Shown: piece after piece, positions 40,884 to 50,073 of the stretch
How the letters are laid out: each line of letters starts with the position of its first letter
Numbering within the stretch: position 1 is the first letter of the stretch
Notes under the pieces: model-generated
Seen by the model: the letters and a program-made list of their open reading frames with translations, nothing else
Told to the model about the DNA's origin: nothing
Databases searched by the model: none
Position numbers and translations under genes: made by a program
Source: Sphingomonas sp. R647
GTDB taxonomy: Bacteria > Pseudomonadota > Alphaproteobacteria > Sphingomonadales > Sphingomonadaceae
Length of the DNA: 64,000 nt
Direction: 5' to 3'
Assembly: GCF_020177055.1 (NCBI RefSeq)
Contig: NZ_JAIQXT010000006.1
Coordinates: forward strand, 186,001 to 250,000

Positions 40884-43385
40884 ATGGCGCTGATCATCAC
40901 CTCGCCGCTCCGGGGCTGGGCCGCCCCGCTCGATTCTGTTCCCGATCCGGTGTTCGCGGAGCGGATGATGGGCGACGGCGTCGCGATCCACCCGCTCGAC
41001 GACACCGTCTGCGCGCCGTGCGACGGGGTGATCGTCACGCTGCACGACTCCGCGCATGCCGTCTCACTGCGCAGCGACGAGGGCGTCGAGCTGCTGATCC
41101 ATATCGGACTGGAGACCGTGGCGCTGAAAGGGCGTGGCTTTACCCCATTGGTGGCGGCTGGCGCGCGCGTGCTGCGCGGCGACCCGCTGATCCGCTTCGA
41201 CCTCGACGCCGTCGCGCTCGCCGCCGTTAGCCTGATCACGCCCGTCGTGGTGACCAATGCCGAAGCCTTCACCATCACCCGCCGCACGATCGACCGCGCG
41301 GTCGGCGCGTGCGAGGAGCTGATGGCGCTCGAACCGGTCGCGCAGGCACCGCGCCGCTGGTCGGACGACGGCACCGTGATCGCGCAGACGGTGACGCTGC
41401 GCCTGCCCCACGGCATCCACGCCCGCCCCGCCGCACGGATCGCCGAATGCGCGCGCGGATTTGCGGGAGATGTGCATCTGGTGCTGGGCGACCGACGCGG
41501 CGATGCGCGCAGCCCGATCGCGCTGCTCGCACTCGGCACACGACTGGGCGACAGCGTGGTGATCGAGGCGCGCGGCGACGATGCCGAGCACGCGCTGGCG
41601 GCGATGGTCGCGCTGCTCGCAAGCGACATGGGGGAGAGCGCAGCGGTCGCCACGCCCGCTCCGCTTGTCGCCACGCCGCTGGCGCCGGGCCAGATCGGCG
41701 GGGTGATCGCGTCGCCGGGGCTGGCGATGGGGCCGGTCGTGCGGATCGACCGATCGGCCATCGCCGTGCAGCGCGAGGGCGCCGGGATCACGGTCGAGCG
41801 CGAGGCGCTCGCCGCTGCTCTGGTCGAGGTGGGGGCGGGAATCGCCGCGCGGATCGCCACGGGCAGCAGCCAGGTGGCGGCGGTGATGTCCGCGCATCTC
41901 GCCCTGCTCGATGATCCCGGCCTTGCGTCCGCAGCCGATGCGCGGATCGCCGAGGGGACCAGCGCCGGCTTTGCGTGGCGTGGCGCGGTGCATGACCAGA
42001 TCGATATCCTGCGCGCGACCGGCAATGCCCATCTCGCCGAGCGGATCGACGACCTGATCGATATCGAGCGGCAGGTGCTGGCGGTGCTGACCGGCATGCC
42101 CGCCAATGCCGATGCAGCGCCGCCGGGCGCGATCCTGGTCGCCGACGACCTGCTGCCCTCGCAACTGGTGACGCTTGCTGCATCGCGCCCGGCGGGGCTG
42201 TGCCTCGCGCGTGGTGGACCGACCTCGCATGTCGCGATCCTGTGCGCCGGGATGGGGCTGCCCGCACTGGTCGCGATGGGCGATGCGCTCGACGCGGCGG
42301 AGGGCGGTGCCACGCTGCTGCTCGATGCCGAGGCGGGGTGCGCGACGATCGCACCGAACGCGACGGACAGCACCGCCTTCGCCGCGCGGATCACGGCACG
42401 CCACGCCCGCCGCGATGCCGCACGCGCAACCGCCGCCGCGCCCTGCCACACCGCCGACGGCGCACGGATCGAACTGTTCGCCAATCTCGGCAGCGTCGAG
42501 GATGCGGTGGCCGCCGCCGCGCAGGGTGCCGAAGGATCGGGGCTGGTGCGCAGCGAATTCCTGTTCCTCGGTCGCGATTCCGCGCCGTCTGAAGACGAGC
42601 AGCACGCCGCCTATCAGGGGATTGCCGACGCGCTTCCGGGACTTCCGGTGATCGTCCGCCTGCTCGACATCGGCGGCGACAAGCCCGCCGCCTATCTGCC
42701 CTTTGCCGCAGAGGAAAATCCGGCGCTGGGCCAGCGCGGCATTCGTGTCGGCCTCGCCCATCCCGAATTGCTGGCGACCCAGCTGCGCGCGATCCTGCGC
42801 GTCCGCCCGTTCGGGCAGTGCCGCATCATGCTGCCGATGGTGGCGAGCGTTGCCGAAGTCCGCGCAGTGCGCGCGATCACCGATCGGCTACGCGACGAGC
42901 TGGGTATCGCCGATCCGGTCGAGATCGGCGTGATGGTCGAAACCCCGGCGGCGGCGATCACCGCCGACCTGCTTGCTGCAGAGGCCGATTTCCTGTCGAT
43001 CGGGACCAATGACCTCAGCCAATATGTGCTGGCGATGGATCGCGGCAATCCGGCGGTCGCGGCACAGGTCGATCCGCTGCACCCGGCGGTGCTGCGGATG
43101 ATCGCCGAGACGTGCCGCCGCGGCGCGGGTGCCGGGCGCTGGGTCGGGGTATGCGGGGGCCTCGCCTCCGATCCGCTCGCGGTGCCGATCCTGGTCGGGC
43201 TGGGCGCGACCGAATTGTCGGCGGTCCCCGGCTTCGTCGCCGAGGCCAAGGCGATCGTCCGGTCGCTCACGCTGGCACAGACACAGGCGCATGCCCGCGC
43301 GGCACTCGACTGTACCTCAGCTGCCGAAGTCCGCGCGCTCGCCCGCGCTTTTGCGGAGACGTCGTTTAGGGAGGTTGGGGCATGA
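40884..43385 (+). CDS. PTS EIIA(Glc-type)-HPr-EI fusion phosphotransferase for GlcNAc
   Basis: An 833-residue cytoplasmic phosphorelay protein. EIIA domain (1-150) with phospho-His at residue 73 in IHIGLET; HPr domain (about 165-250) with His179 in GIHARPAARIAE; EI domain to the end with His449 in GGPTSHVAILC and the PEP-binding barrel SIGTNDLSQY. The complete relay from PEP to EIIB is thus one protein, as in other sphingomonad and Xanthomonas sugar systems (NagF-like). It overlaps the EIICB gene by four bases. Start ATG 40884. Confidence 0.96.
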   Translation: MALIITSPLRGWAAPLDSVPDPVFAERMMGDGVAIHPLDDTVCAPCDGVIVTLHDSAHAVSLRSDEGVELLIHIGLETVALKGRGFTPLVAAGARVLRGDPLIRFDLDAVALAAVSLITPVVVTNAEAFTITRRTIDRAVGACEELMALEPVAQAPRRWSDDGTVIAQTVTLRLPHGIHARPAARIAECARGFAGDVHLVLGDRRGDARSPIALLALGTRLGDSVVIEARGDDAEHALAAMVALLASDMGESAAVATPAPLVATPLAPGQIGGVIASPGLAMGPVVRIDRSAIAVQREGAGITVEREALAAALVEVGAGIAARIATGSSQVAAVMSAHLALLDDPGLASAADARIAEGTSAGFAWRGAVHDQIDILRATGNAHLAERIDDLIDIERQVLAVLTGMPANADAAPPGAILVADDLLPSQLVTLAASRPAGLCLARGGPTSHVAILCAGMGLPALVAMGDALDAAEGGATLLLDAEAGCATIAPNATDSTAFAARITARHARRDAARATAAAPCHTADGARIELFANLGSVEDAVAAAAQGAEGSGLVRSEFLFLGRDSAPSEDEQHAAYQGIADALPGLPVIVRLLDIGGDKPAAYLPFAAEENPALGQRGIRVGLAHPELLATQLRAILRVRPFGQCRIMLPMVASVAEVRAVRAITDRLRDELGIADPVEIGVMVETPAAAITADLLAAEADFLSIGTNDLSQYVLAMDRGNPAVAAQVDPLHPAVLRMIAETCRRGAGAGRWVGVCGGLASDPLAVPILVGLGATELSAVPGFVAEAKAIVRSLTLAQTQAHARAALDCTSAAEVRALARAFAETSFREVGA

Positions 43386-45064
43386 AGAAGATCCTCGAAG
43401 CGCTCCAGCCACTCGGCCGCGCATTGATGCTGCCGATCGCGGTGCTGCCGATCGCCGGGCTATTGCTGCGCATCGGCCAGCCCGACCTGCTCGACATCGC
43501 CTTCATTTCGGCGGCGGGGGCGGCGATCTTCGACAATCTCGGCATCCTGTTCGCGATCGGCGTCGCGACCGGATTTGCGCGCGACGGCAATGGCGCAGCG
43601 GCGCTGGCGGGGATCACCTGCTATCTTACCACCACCACCGGCGCACAGACGTTCCTCGTCGCGCCGGCGGACATCGGCGCGGGCCTGCCCGAAGCTGCGA
43701 CGGCGTTGGCGGCGAAAGCATGGGCCACCGGGCAGATCGACCGGCTGGAGGTGCCGATCGGAATCCTGTCCGGCCTGATCGGTGGCAAATTCTACAACCG
43801 CTTCGCCACCATCGCCCTGCCCGAATATCTCGCGTTTTTCGGCGGACGGCGCTTCGTGCCGATCGCGTCCGGGGTCGCCGGCCTGCTGCTCGCAGCGGTG
43901 ATCGGTTATGGCTATGCGCATATCAGCAGCGGACTCGACGCGGCCAGCCGCGGCGTGGTCGGATCGGGCGAGCTCGGGCTGTTCGCCTATGGCGTGCTCA
44001 ACCGGCTGCTGATCGTCACCGGGCTGCACCATATTATCAACAATGTCGCGTGGTTCGTGATCGGCGATTTCGGCGGCGTCACCGGCGATTTGCGCCGCTT
44101 CTTCGCCGGGGATCAGAGCGCGGGGGCGTTCATGTCGGGGTTCTTCCCGGTGATGATGTTCGGCCTGCCCGCTGCCTGCCTCGCCATGTACCACGAGGCA
44201 CGGCCGGAACGGCGCAAGGCGGTCGGCGGGATGTTGTTCAGCCTCGCCTTCACCAGCTTCCTCACCGGCGTGACCGAGCCGATCGAGTTCAGTTTCATGT
44301 TCCTCGCGCCTCTGCTCTACGCGATCCATGCGGTGCTGACGGGGCTGTCGATGGCGCTGATGCAGCTGCTCGGCGTCAAGCTCGGCTTCGGCTTTTCGGC
44401 CGGGCTGTTCGACTATGTCCTCAATTTCGGGCTGTCGACGCGGCCCTGGCTGCTGCTGCCGGTCGGCGCGGTCTATGCGCTGCTCTATTACGGGCTGTTC
44501 CGCTTCTTCATCCGCAAGCTCGATCTGGCGACACCTGGGCGCGAGCGGGACGCGGCCAGTGTTGGCGACAGCCCGGTCGTCGCGGGCGGACGCGGCGCGC
44601 AGTTCGTCGCGGCGCTCGGTGGCGCGGACAACCTCATCAGCGTCGATGCCTGCACCACCCGGTTGCGGCTGATGGTGGTCGACCAGAGCGCGATCGACGA
44701 TGCCGCGCTGACTGCACTCGGCGCACGCGGCATCATCCGCCCCTCCGCCAACGCCGCACAAGTCGTACTCGGCCCGCTCGCCGACCTGATCGCGGAGGAG
44801 ATCCGGGGGGCACTTGGGCAGCGGCAGAGTCACGGGACGAATGGCCGCCCGCCGGAAGCACCGCCAGCGCCAGCGCCAGCGCTCGGCCCCGCGGTGGTCG
44901 ACGCGCTGGGGGGCGCGGCGAACATCGTCAGCTGCCGGGCCCTGTCCGATCGACTACGGGTTGAGGTCGCAACGCCGGAGCGCGTCGATACGACCGCGCT
45001 GGCCAGCACGACTCGCGGCGCGATCCAGCCAAAAGCGGGAGTGTTCCACCTGCTGCTGGAGTGA
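43382..45064 (+). CDS. nagE: PTS N-acetylglucosamine EIICB permease with extra degenerate EIIB
   Basis: A 560-residue inner-membrane permease. The EIIC part (1-385) has about ten helices with GVTEPIEFSFMF as the sugar-site signature. An EIIB domain follows with phosphorylated Cys424 in SVDACTTRLRL. After a Pro/Ala linker a second EIIB-like domain (about 500-560) aligns as IVSCRALSDRLRVEV, where Leu stands at the catalytic Cys position, so it cannot carry phosphate in the same way. Imports and phosphorylates GlcNAc using the EIIA-HPr-EI protein. Confidence 0.94.
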   Translation: MKKILEALQPLGRALMLPIAVLPIAGLLLRIGQPDLLDIAFISAAGAAIFDNLGILFAIGVATGFARDGNGAAALAGITCYLTTTTGAQTFLVAPADIGAGLPEAATALAAKAWATGQIDRLEVPIGILSGLIGGKFYNRFATIALPEYLAFFGGRRFVPIASGVAGLLLAAVIGYGYAHISSGLDAASRGVVGSGELGLFAYGVLNRLLIVTGLHHIINNVAWFVIGDFGGVTGDLRRFFAGDQSAGAFMSGFFPVMMFGLPAACLAMYHEARPERRKAVGGMLFSLAFTSFLTGVTEPIEFSFMFLAPLLYAIHAVLTGLSMALMQLLGVKLGFGFSAGLFDYVLNFGLSTRPWLLLPVGAVYALLYYGLFRFFIRKLDLATPGRERDAASVGDSPVVAGGRGAQFVAALGGADNLISVDACTTRLRLMVVDQSAIDDAALTALGARGIIRPSANAAQVVLGPLADLIAEEIRGALGQRQSHGTNGRPPEAPPAPAPALGPAVVDALGGAANIVSCRALSDRLRVEVATPERVDTTALASTTRGAIQPKAGVFHLLLE

Positions 45065-45128
45065 GTCGGCCAGGGGTCGCGCTCTGGGCGTAATGCGGCT
45101 TAAAATCGCCGCCGTGCGTTGGGGGGCC

Positions 45129-45410
45129 ATGACCGACACACTCCAGGACCTTCAGCGCAAAATGGACGCTGCGGCGAGCCGGCTCGATTTCGAGGAGGCG
45201 CGGCGCATTCGCGACCGCATCAATCTGATGCGCGGCGGAGCCAGCGCTTCAGCGGTTGCTCAAGCCGACACGTCGGGTTTGGCTCGGCAACAGCCGGGGG
45301 CGATGGGGCTTGGCACGAGCCGGCAGCGGCCATCTCCGCCGCCGGGCTGGAAGCCGCCGCCAAAGCCCGACCTGATGACGTCCGGCCGCAAGCGACGGGA
45401 TCGACCATGA
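45129..45410 (+). CDS. UVR-motif (UvrB/UvrC) domain protein
   Basis: A 93-residue protein. The N-terminal helix pair LQRKMDAAASRLDFEEARRIRDRINLM is the UVR motif that mediates UvrB-UvrC contact and occurs in small regulators too. The tail is Pro/Arg-rich (RPSPPPGWKPPPKPD) and probably flexible. It starts at ATG 45129, 64 bases after nagE. Small proteins of this kind are conserved in sphingomonads; the role is unknown. Confidence 0.8.
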   Translation: MTDTLQDLQRKMDAAASRLDFEEARRIRDRINLMRGGASASAVAQADTSGLARQQPGAMGLGTSRQRPSPPPGWKPPPKPDLMTSGRKRRDRP

Positions 45411-45419
45411 ACGCCTAGA

Positions 45420-45438
45420 CGTGGCTGGAAAAGCCACG
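45420..45438. terminator. Hairpin after the UVR-motif gene
   Basis: CGTGGCT and AGCCACG make a 7-bp stem with loop GGAAA, ten bases after the UVR gene stop. Only CCCCACTCTT follows, so intrinsic termination would be weak. It separates the nag operon from the Fur-box promoter. Confidence 0.4.
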
Positions 45439-45448
45439 CCCCACTCTT

Positions 45449-45467
45449 GCTATTGATTATCATTTGC
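45449..45467. promoter_or_regulatory. Fur box upstream of the TonB-like gene
   Basis: gctattgattatcatttgc, read on the - strand as GCAAATGATAATCAATAGC, matches 14 of 19 positions of the classical Fur consensus GATAATGATAATCATTATC. It lies 13 bases before the TonB-like gene start, so it would block transcription when iron is sufficient. Confidence 0.65.
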
Positions 45468-45480
45468 CTAAAACGCGCCC

Positions 45481-46200
45481 ATGCTCCGGGTTCGGTCTCT
45501 CGCGTCTGTTGCGTCGCTTCTGCTCACCGCCGGCCTGCTGGGCGGCATGATCCTCAGCCTTGCGTCTCGCGATGGCGGGACGGGCCACAGCCGCAACGCG
45601 GCGCTTCAGACGTTCGACGTGGCAACGGCAGCGCAGGCCGCCAACCGGGCCGTAGCGCGGGTCAGGCCCGACCGCGTCAAGCAACCGGCGCAATTCCCCG
45701 CGAACCGCCAACCCAAAACCGCATCCGCGCGACCGATCGCGATCATCGAGCTGAATTTGGGCGGGCCTGCGGATGCACCCATGGCTTCAGCGCAAGCCAC
45801 CCCCGCCCCCCATGGCGAACGCCCTCCGCATCACGGCGAGAGCCCGGCGGCTGTCGCTCTGCACTCCGTTGATGCGCCCGCATTGCCCGCGTCCGCGCCA
45901 CGACGCGCAGACACCAACGCCTATGCCGCGCATGTCCTCGCCTGGCTCAAACGCCACCAACAATTCCCTGAAGATCATGTCCGCGATGCGTTCGACGCGA
46001 CGGTGCTGATCGCATTTACGATCGATCATCGCGGCAGAGCTGGAGACATCCGCATCGTGCGGGGAAGTGGCGTCGCGTGGCTCGACGCGCTCGCCCTGCG
46101 CCAGGTCCGCAACGCCTCCCCCTTTCCCCGCCCGTTCAAATTCGCGCCCGCTCAGGCGCTGCGCTTCGAAGTACCGATGCGGTACCGCGCACGCGGCTAG
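45481..46200 (+). CDS. tonB: TonB-family energy transducer
   Basis: A 239-residue protein with an N-terminal membrane anchor (ASVASLLLTAGLLGGMILSL), a flexible Ala/Pro/His-containing linker and a TonB C-terminal domain (YAAHVLAWLKRHQQFPED, TVLIAFTIDHRGRAGDIRI, LDALALRQVRNASPFPRPF). It couples proton-motive force to outer-membrane receptors. ATG 45481 follows the Fur box closely. ExbB/ExbD are not adjacent. The likely partner is the receptor at 47345-49825. Confidence 0.88.
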   Translation: MLRVRSLASVASLLLTAGLLGGMILSLASRDGGTGHSRNAALQTFDVATAAQAANRAVARVRPDRVKQPAQFPANRQPKTASARPIAIIELNLGGPADAPMASAQATPAPHGERPPHHGESPAAVALHSVDAPALPASAPRRADTNAYAAHVLAWLKRHQQFPEDHVRDAFDATVLIAFTIDHRGRAGDIRIVRGSGVAWLDALALRQVRNASPFPRPFKFAPAQALRFEVPMRYRARG

Positions 46201-46241
46201 ACTGGGGTTCAGGTGGCGGCACCAGCTCGCTGGAAACGGCG

Positions 46242-47345
46242 CTAGAGCGCCTTCAGGAACGCGACCAGCGCCTCCTGCTCCGCGCGGGTCAAGCCGAGCG
46301 GCTGAATGAGCGGATCCGGCGTCGGCGGCGGCGCATTCCCCTTGTATGCCTTCGCGCGGCGATCGCGCCCGCCCCCGCCATTGTAGAAGGCGACGACATT
46401 GTCGAACGATCGCAACAACCCATTGTGCATATAGGGCGCAGTGCGTCCCGCGTTGAGCAGCGAGGGCGTGCGGAAACGCCCGACATCCGCCGCAACGCCG
46501 GTCACTTCCCACCGGCCAAGATCCTCACGTGGGCGGCCATAGAAGCTTAGCCCCAGATTGTGGAAGCGCCGGTCGCTCAGCAGCATGCCGCTATGGCAAT
46601 TGGCACACCCCGCCTTGGTACGGAACAGGTGCAGCCCCTTGAGCTGCTGGTCGCTCATCGCGCGATTGTCACCCGCAACAAGGCGGCTGAACCGCGTGGT
46701 GCGCGGCCGCAGGCTACGCTGAAACGCCGCAAGCGCTTGTGCCAGATCGGCCCGCCGGATCTGCGTGCGCCCGGTCAGCTCGGCAAATGCGGTGCGATAG
46801 GCAGGAATCGTGTTCATTCGCCGTTCGACGTCGCCAAGGTCCGCCGCCATCTCGACCCGGTCGATGATCGGGTGCAGCGCCTGTTCCTCCAGCGTCTCGG
46901 CGCGGCCGTCCCAGAACAATGGCGTCATCCAGCGCGTGACGATCAGTGCCTGAGAATTGCGCCGCCCACGCTGCCGGTCATGCCCGAACGGACGTTGCAG
47001 CGCGTCGCTGAACGCCAGCTCCGCCGCGTGGCAGGAGGCGCACGCGATCTGGCCCGATGCCGACAGGCGCGGATCGTCGAACAGCCTGGCGCCCAGCGCG
47101 ACCCACTTTGCCTCACGCGGACCCGGCGTTTCGGGCGATGGCAGCGGCGCGAACTCCTCGAACGCCGCGCCTGCCCGCAATTGCGGGCGCGGCCAGTTCT
47201 CCGGCGTTCCCGAATAGGCGGCGCGCAGATCGAACGGTTCACCATCGTTGCTCGCGCGCGCGCCCAGCGCCGCGACGAACAGCACAGCCGAGCCCGCAAG
47301 CAAGCCGTACGAAAGCCAGCTCGATCTTGGTTTTCCCCGCCGCAT
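46242..47345 (-). CDS. Di-heme cytochrome c peroxidase/MauG-family protein
   Basis: A 367-residue exported protein with an N-terminal signal/anchor (SYGLLAGSAVLFVAALGA). Two heme-c motifs, CASCH near residue 102 and CANCH near 248, define the bacterial di-heme peroxidase/MauG family; KGLHLFRTKAGC lies before the second. The start overlaps the receptor stop by one base, so the two are cotranscribed. The reaction could be H2O2 reduction or oxidation of a substrate handled by the receptor; sequence alone cannot tell. Confidence 0.9.
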   Translation of the reverse strand: MRRGKPRSSWLSYGLLAGSAVLFVAALGARASNDGEPFDLRAAYSGTPENWPRPQLRAGAAFEEFAPLPSPETPGPREAKWVALGARLFDDPRLSASGQIACASCHAAELAFSDALQRPFGHDRQRGRRNSQALIVTRWMTPLFWDGRAETLEEQALHPIIDRVEMAADLGDVERRMNTIPAYRTAFAELTGRTQIRRADLAQALAAFQRSLRPRTTRFSRLVAGDNRAMSDQQLKGLHLFRTKAGCANCHSGMLLSDRRFHNLGLSFYGRPREDLGRWEVTGVAADVGRFRTPSLLNAGRTAPYMHNGLLRSFDNVVAFYNGGGGRDRRAKAYKGNAPPPTPDPLIQPLGLTRAEQEALVAFLKAL

Positions 47346-49825
47346 CAGAAGCGCCAGTTCACGCCCAGCCAGACCGTCCGGCCGAACTGATAGGGCTGCG
47401 TGGTCAGCGTCGAATTGGGAGCAGGCGTATTGTCCAGCAGGTTGGCGACCCGGACATCGGCGGTCACCGTTCCCAGCGCCGATTTGAGGACATCGATCCG
47501 TGCATTGAGATTGACGTCCAGCGCATCGGGATAGGCGACATAGTCGAACACGTCGTAGCGCACGCCATCGACCGTCTGGTTGACGCCGCTATCCTCGATC
47601 CGGCTGAAACCATGGCGATAGCGGAAGTTGACATTGGTCTGCACGCGATCGTCCAGCCACTGCGCGGTCCAGGTGACATTGCCCAGCAGGGGCGATGCGA
47701 AATCCTCGCGCTGGTTCATCGCCTCGACCGCGTCGATCGTCAGGATCTGGCCCTGGAACAGCACCGGGGTGCCATCGAGCGTGTCCTCGACATCGACCAG
47801 ATAATCGTCGTTGCTGCTGCGCGTCTTCGACCAGTTGAGGTTGAGCGCGATGCTGTGTTTGCCAAAGGCGCGGACATATTCGAGCGACGCGCCGCGATAG
47901 CTGCTGAACCCGTCATTCGCGAGGATGTACTGGGTGTAGCTGTCGCTCGCGCCGTTCGGCAGGACGATCGTCTCGGTGGTGCCGGGCGCGCGGGTAAACT
48001 CGTTGCGCCCCTCGCGATAGATCCCGCGCAGGCTCAGCTTGCCGCCGAGCAGCCTGCCGCTGACAGCCGCAGTCAACTCGTCCGAATAGGGCGTCTTGAG
48101 ATTGCCGTCGCCGGAATAGCGGGTCGAGGCGCTGGTGCTGCGGATGGTCCAATTGTCGGAATAGACACGGTTGCCGCCGCTCACACTCGCCACCCGCTCC
48201 AGCGTCAGATTGACCGGATATTGCGCGCGCATCGCATAGGCGAGCAGCGAGCGGCCATAATAGCGGTTCGCGCCCAGGGTCAGCGACCATCCGTCCAAGG
48301 GCGTCTGCCACGCGACCGACAGGCGCGGCGCGAGATTATGGTTCTTGAGGAAGCTTTCATGGTCATAACGCAAGCCGGCGCGCGCGGTCACATCGCCGAG
48401 CTCGGCGGTGGCCTCGACCCAGGCGGCGAGGCTGTCCATCTCCACCCGCGCGTCATAGGCGCTGTAAACCTGTTGGCGGGTCAGCGCATATTGGCCCGTA
48501 ACGCATGCCAGTCCCTCGTCCTGCGCGCAGACGATGTTCGCGCCGGTCACACCTGTCTGGAAGGCGCCGCCATCCTGCTCCCGCTGGCGCCGCGCGTCGA
48601 TCCGCTGATAATCCAGCCCGGCGGACAGCTTGCCAAAGCCAAGCTGCGTCGCGGCGCGGCCTTTCAATCCATAGTTGTTCTGGCGCTGCTCAAGAGCGCC
48701 GAACCCGCCGAACGTGCAGTTGCTCGCCGCGCAGACATTGCCGGTCGCGGTCGATGACGGGAGCGAATAGTTGAATTCAGGTGCCTCGCGGCTGGTGTCG
48801 CTATGCGCGAACGTGGCGTCGAACGACCAGTCGACCTTGCCGGAATGGGACAGGCCGAGCCGACCGGTTACTCCGCCACCATGGCTGGTGATCAGATTGT
48901 CGACACCGTTCGCACTGGACGCCTCGCTGCGATACGGGCTGTAGGTGACCTGCGCCGTCGCGGTGGTCCCGCTCCCCAGTTCGGCCTGCGCCTTGGCCAG
49001 GAAATTCTCGCTGACGCTCGACTGACCAAATGGCGTGTTCCCGTAATTGGCGCCCCGGAAATAGGTCACTTCCGCCTGAGACCGGCTATAGGCGAACAAG
49101 GTGGTCAGCCCGTCGATCACCGGCATGTCGATGCTCGCGCCATAGCGCCACTTGTCGAACTGCGGCCGGTCAGGGAAACTCGCCCCGAGCGCGTCACGCG
49201 ATCGATCCGATACCTTGAAGCTGGTCAGCGCGTCCGAGGTGTAACTCGCATTCACACTGGCGCGGATCACCTGCGCGGGCGCACGGCTCTCGATCTCGAG
49301 CGCGCCGCCGGTGAAGCGGCCATGTTCGGCCGACACATTCGAATCGCGCAGCGTGATGCTGCCGACCAGTTCGGAGTCGATCCACACCCCCTGCGCCCCC
49401 GCGCCCGAGACCTCGTTGAAGTTGAACGGATTATCCTGGGTGATGTCCATCCGCGACGACACATCGACCCCGTCGAGCGTGAACAGGTTTTCATAAAATC
49501 GCCCACCCGAGATGGCGATGTCGGCGGGGCGCAGATCCTGAATGTCCTCACGCGTCGCGAGCCCCTCGTTCCGAGTGAACTGCACGGTCGGGAGCGCCTT
49601 GAGCAGCTGATTGACGTCCCCCGACCCCGGCGTGCCGATTACGACCTGTTTGCGCTCGATCCTGCTAGTGCCCGCCTCGACACCTTCGCCCGACTGATAT
49701 GGGAGCGTCACACCGCCGCCCTCGGCGACGACTTCGGGAAGCTGCTGAACCTCCTGCGCCGACGCTGATCCGGCCCAAATCAACGAAGCCGCGGCAGCAC
49801 CGCGCAAATAGGTGACACTGATCAT
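47345..49825 (-). CDS. TonB-dependent receptor, probable metal/iron-complex transporter
   Basis: An 826-residue outer-membrane receptor with signal peptide ending ASAQE. The plug has GSGDVNQLLKALPTVQFT and LRPADIAISGGRFYENLF, and the barrel ends QFGRTVWLGVNWRF with terminal Phe. It is smaller than and unrelated in detail to the GlcNAc receptor. Neighbours are a di-heme MauG-type protein and a Fur-box tonB, so iron or another redox-active metal complex is the likely cargo. A weak Fur-like AT-rich stretch lies upstream around 49838-49860. Confidence 0.92.
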   Translation of the reverse strand: MISVTYLRGAAAASLIWAGSASAQEVQQLPEVVAEGGGVTLPYQSGEGVEAGTSRIERKQVVIGTPGSGDVNQLLKALPTVQFTRNEGLATREDIQDLRPADIAISGGRFYENLFTLDGVDVSSRMDITQDNPFNFNEVSGAGAQGVWIDSELVGSITLRDSNVSAEHGRFTGGALEIESRAPAQVIRASVNASYTSDALTSFKVSDRSRDALGASFPDRPQFDKWRYGASIDMPVIDGLTTLFAYSRSQAEVTYFRGANYGNTPFGQSSVSENFLAKAQAELGSGTTATAQVTYSPYRSEASSANGVDNLITSHGGGVTGRLGLSHSGKVDWSFDATFAHSDTSREAPEFNYSLPSSTATGNVCAASNCTFGGFGALEQRQNNYGLKGRAATQLGFGKLSAGLDYQRIDARRQREQDGGAFQTGVTGANIVCAQDEGLACVTGQYALTRQQVYSAYDARVEMDSLAAWVEATAELGDVTARAGLRYDHESFLKNHNLAPRLSVAWQTPLDGWSLTLGANRYYGRSLLAYAMRAQYPVNLTLERVASVSGGNRVYSDNWTIRSTSASTRYSGDGNLKTPYSDELTAAVSGRLLGGKLSLRGIYREGRNEFTRAPGTTETIVLPNGASDSYTQYILANDGFSSYRGASLEYVRAFGKHSIALNLNWSKTRSSNDDYLVDVEDTLDGTPVLFQGQILTIDAVEAMNQREDFASPLLGNVTWTAQWLDDRVQTNVNFRYRHGFSRIEDSGVNQTVDGVRYDVFDYVAYPDALDVNLNARIDVLKSALGTVTADVRVANLLDNTPAPNSTLTTQPYQFGRTVWLGVNWRF

Positions 49826-50073
49826 GCAAACCCCCGACTACCAATAAATGCTATTGCGAATCGGTCGCATAAAGACACGCAGCGGTCGTTGCAAGGGGCG
49901 CGCGCCGAAACTGACCCGCTGGCGATCAAGTCAGGTTACATTCCCAATTCGGCCACACAGCGGTGCGTCGCCCCGCGCCAGTCGGCATGGGGCTCCACCA
50001 CAGCAAATGCTGGACTAGACCGTGCTGTCTTCGACGTAGCGGCGGAGCGGGCTGATCAGCGCCAGGCCAGAGG

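Noticed and set aside
39614..42484. 956-codon open frame on the - strand across nagA and the PTS fusion gene
   Set aside because: Ser/Arg/Ala-rich composition with no domain motifs; it is the antisense shadow of two well-identified genes in high-GC DNA.
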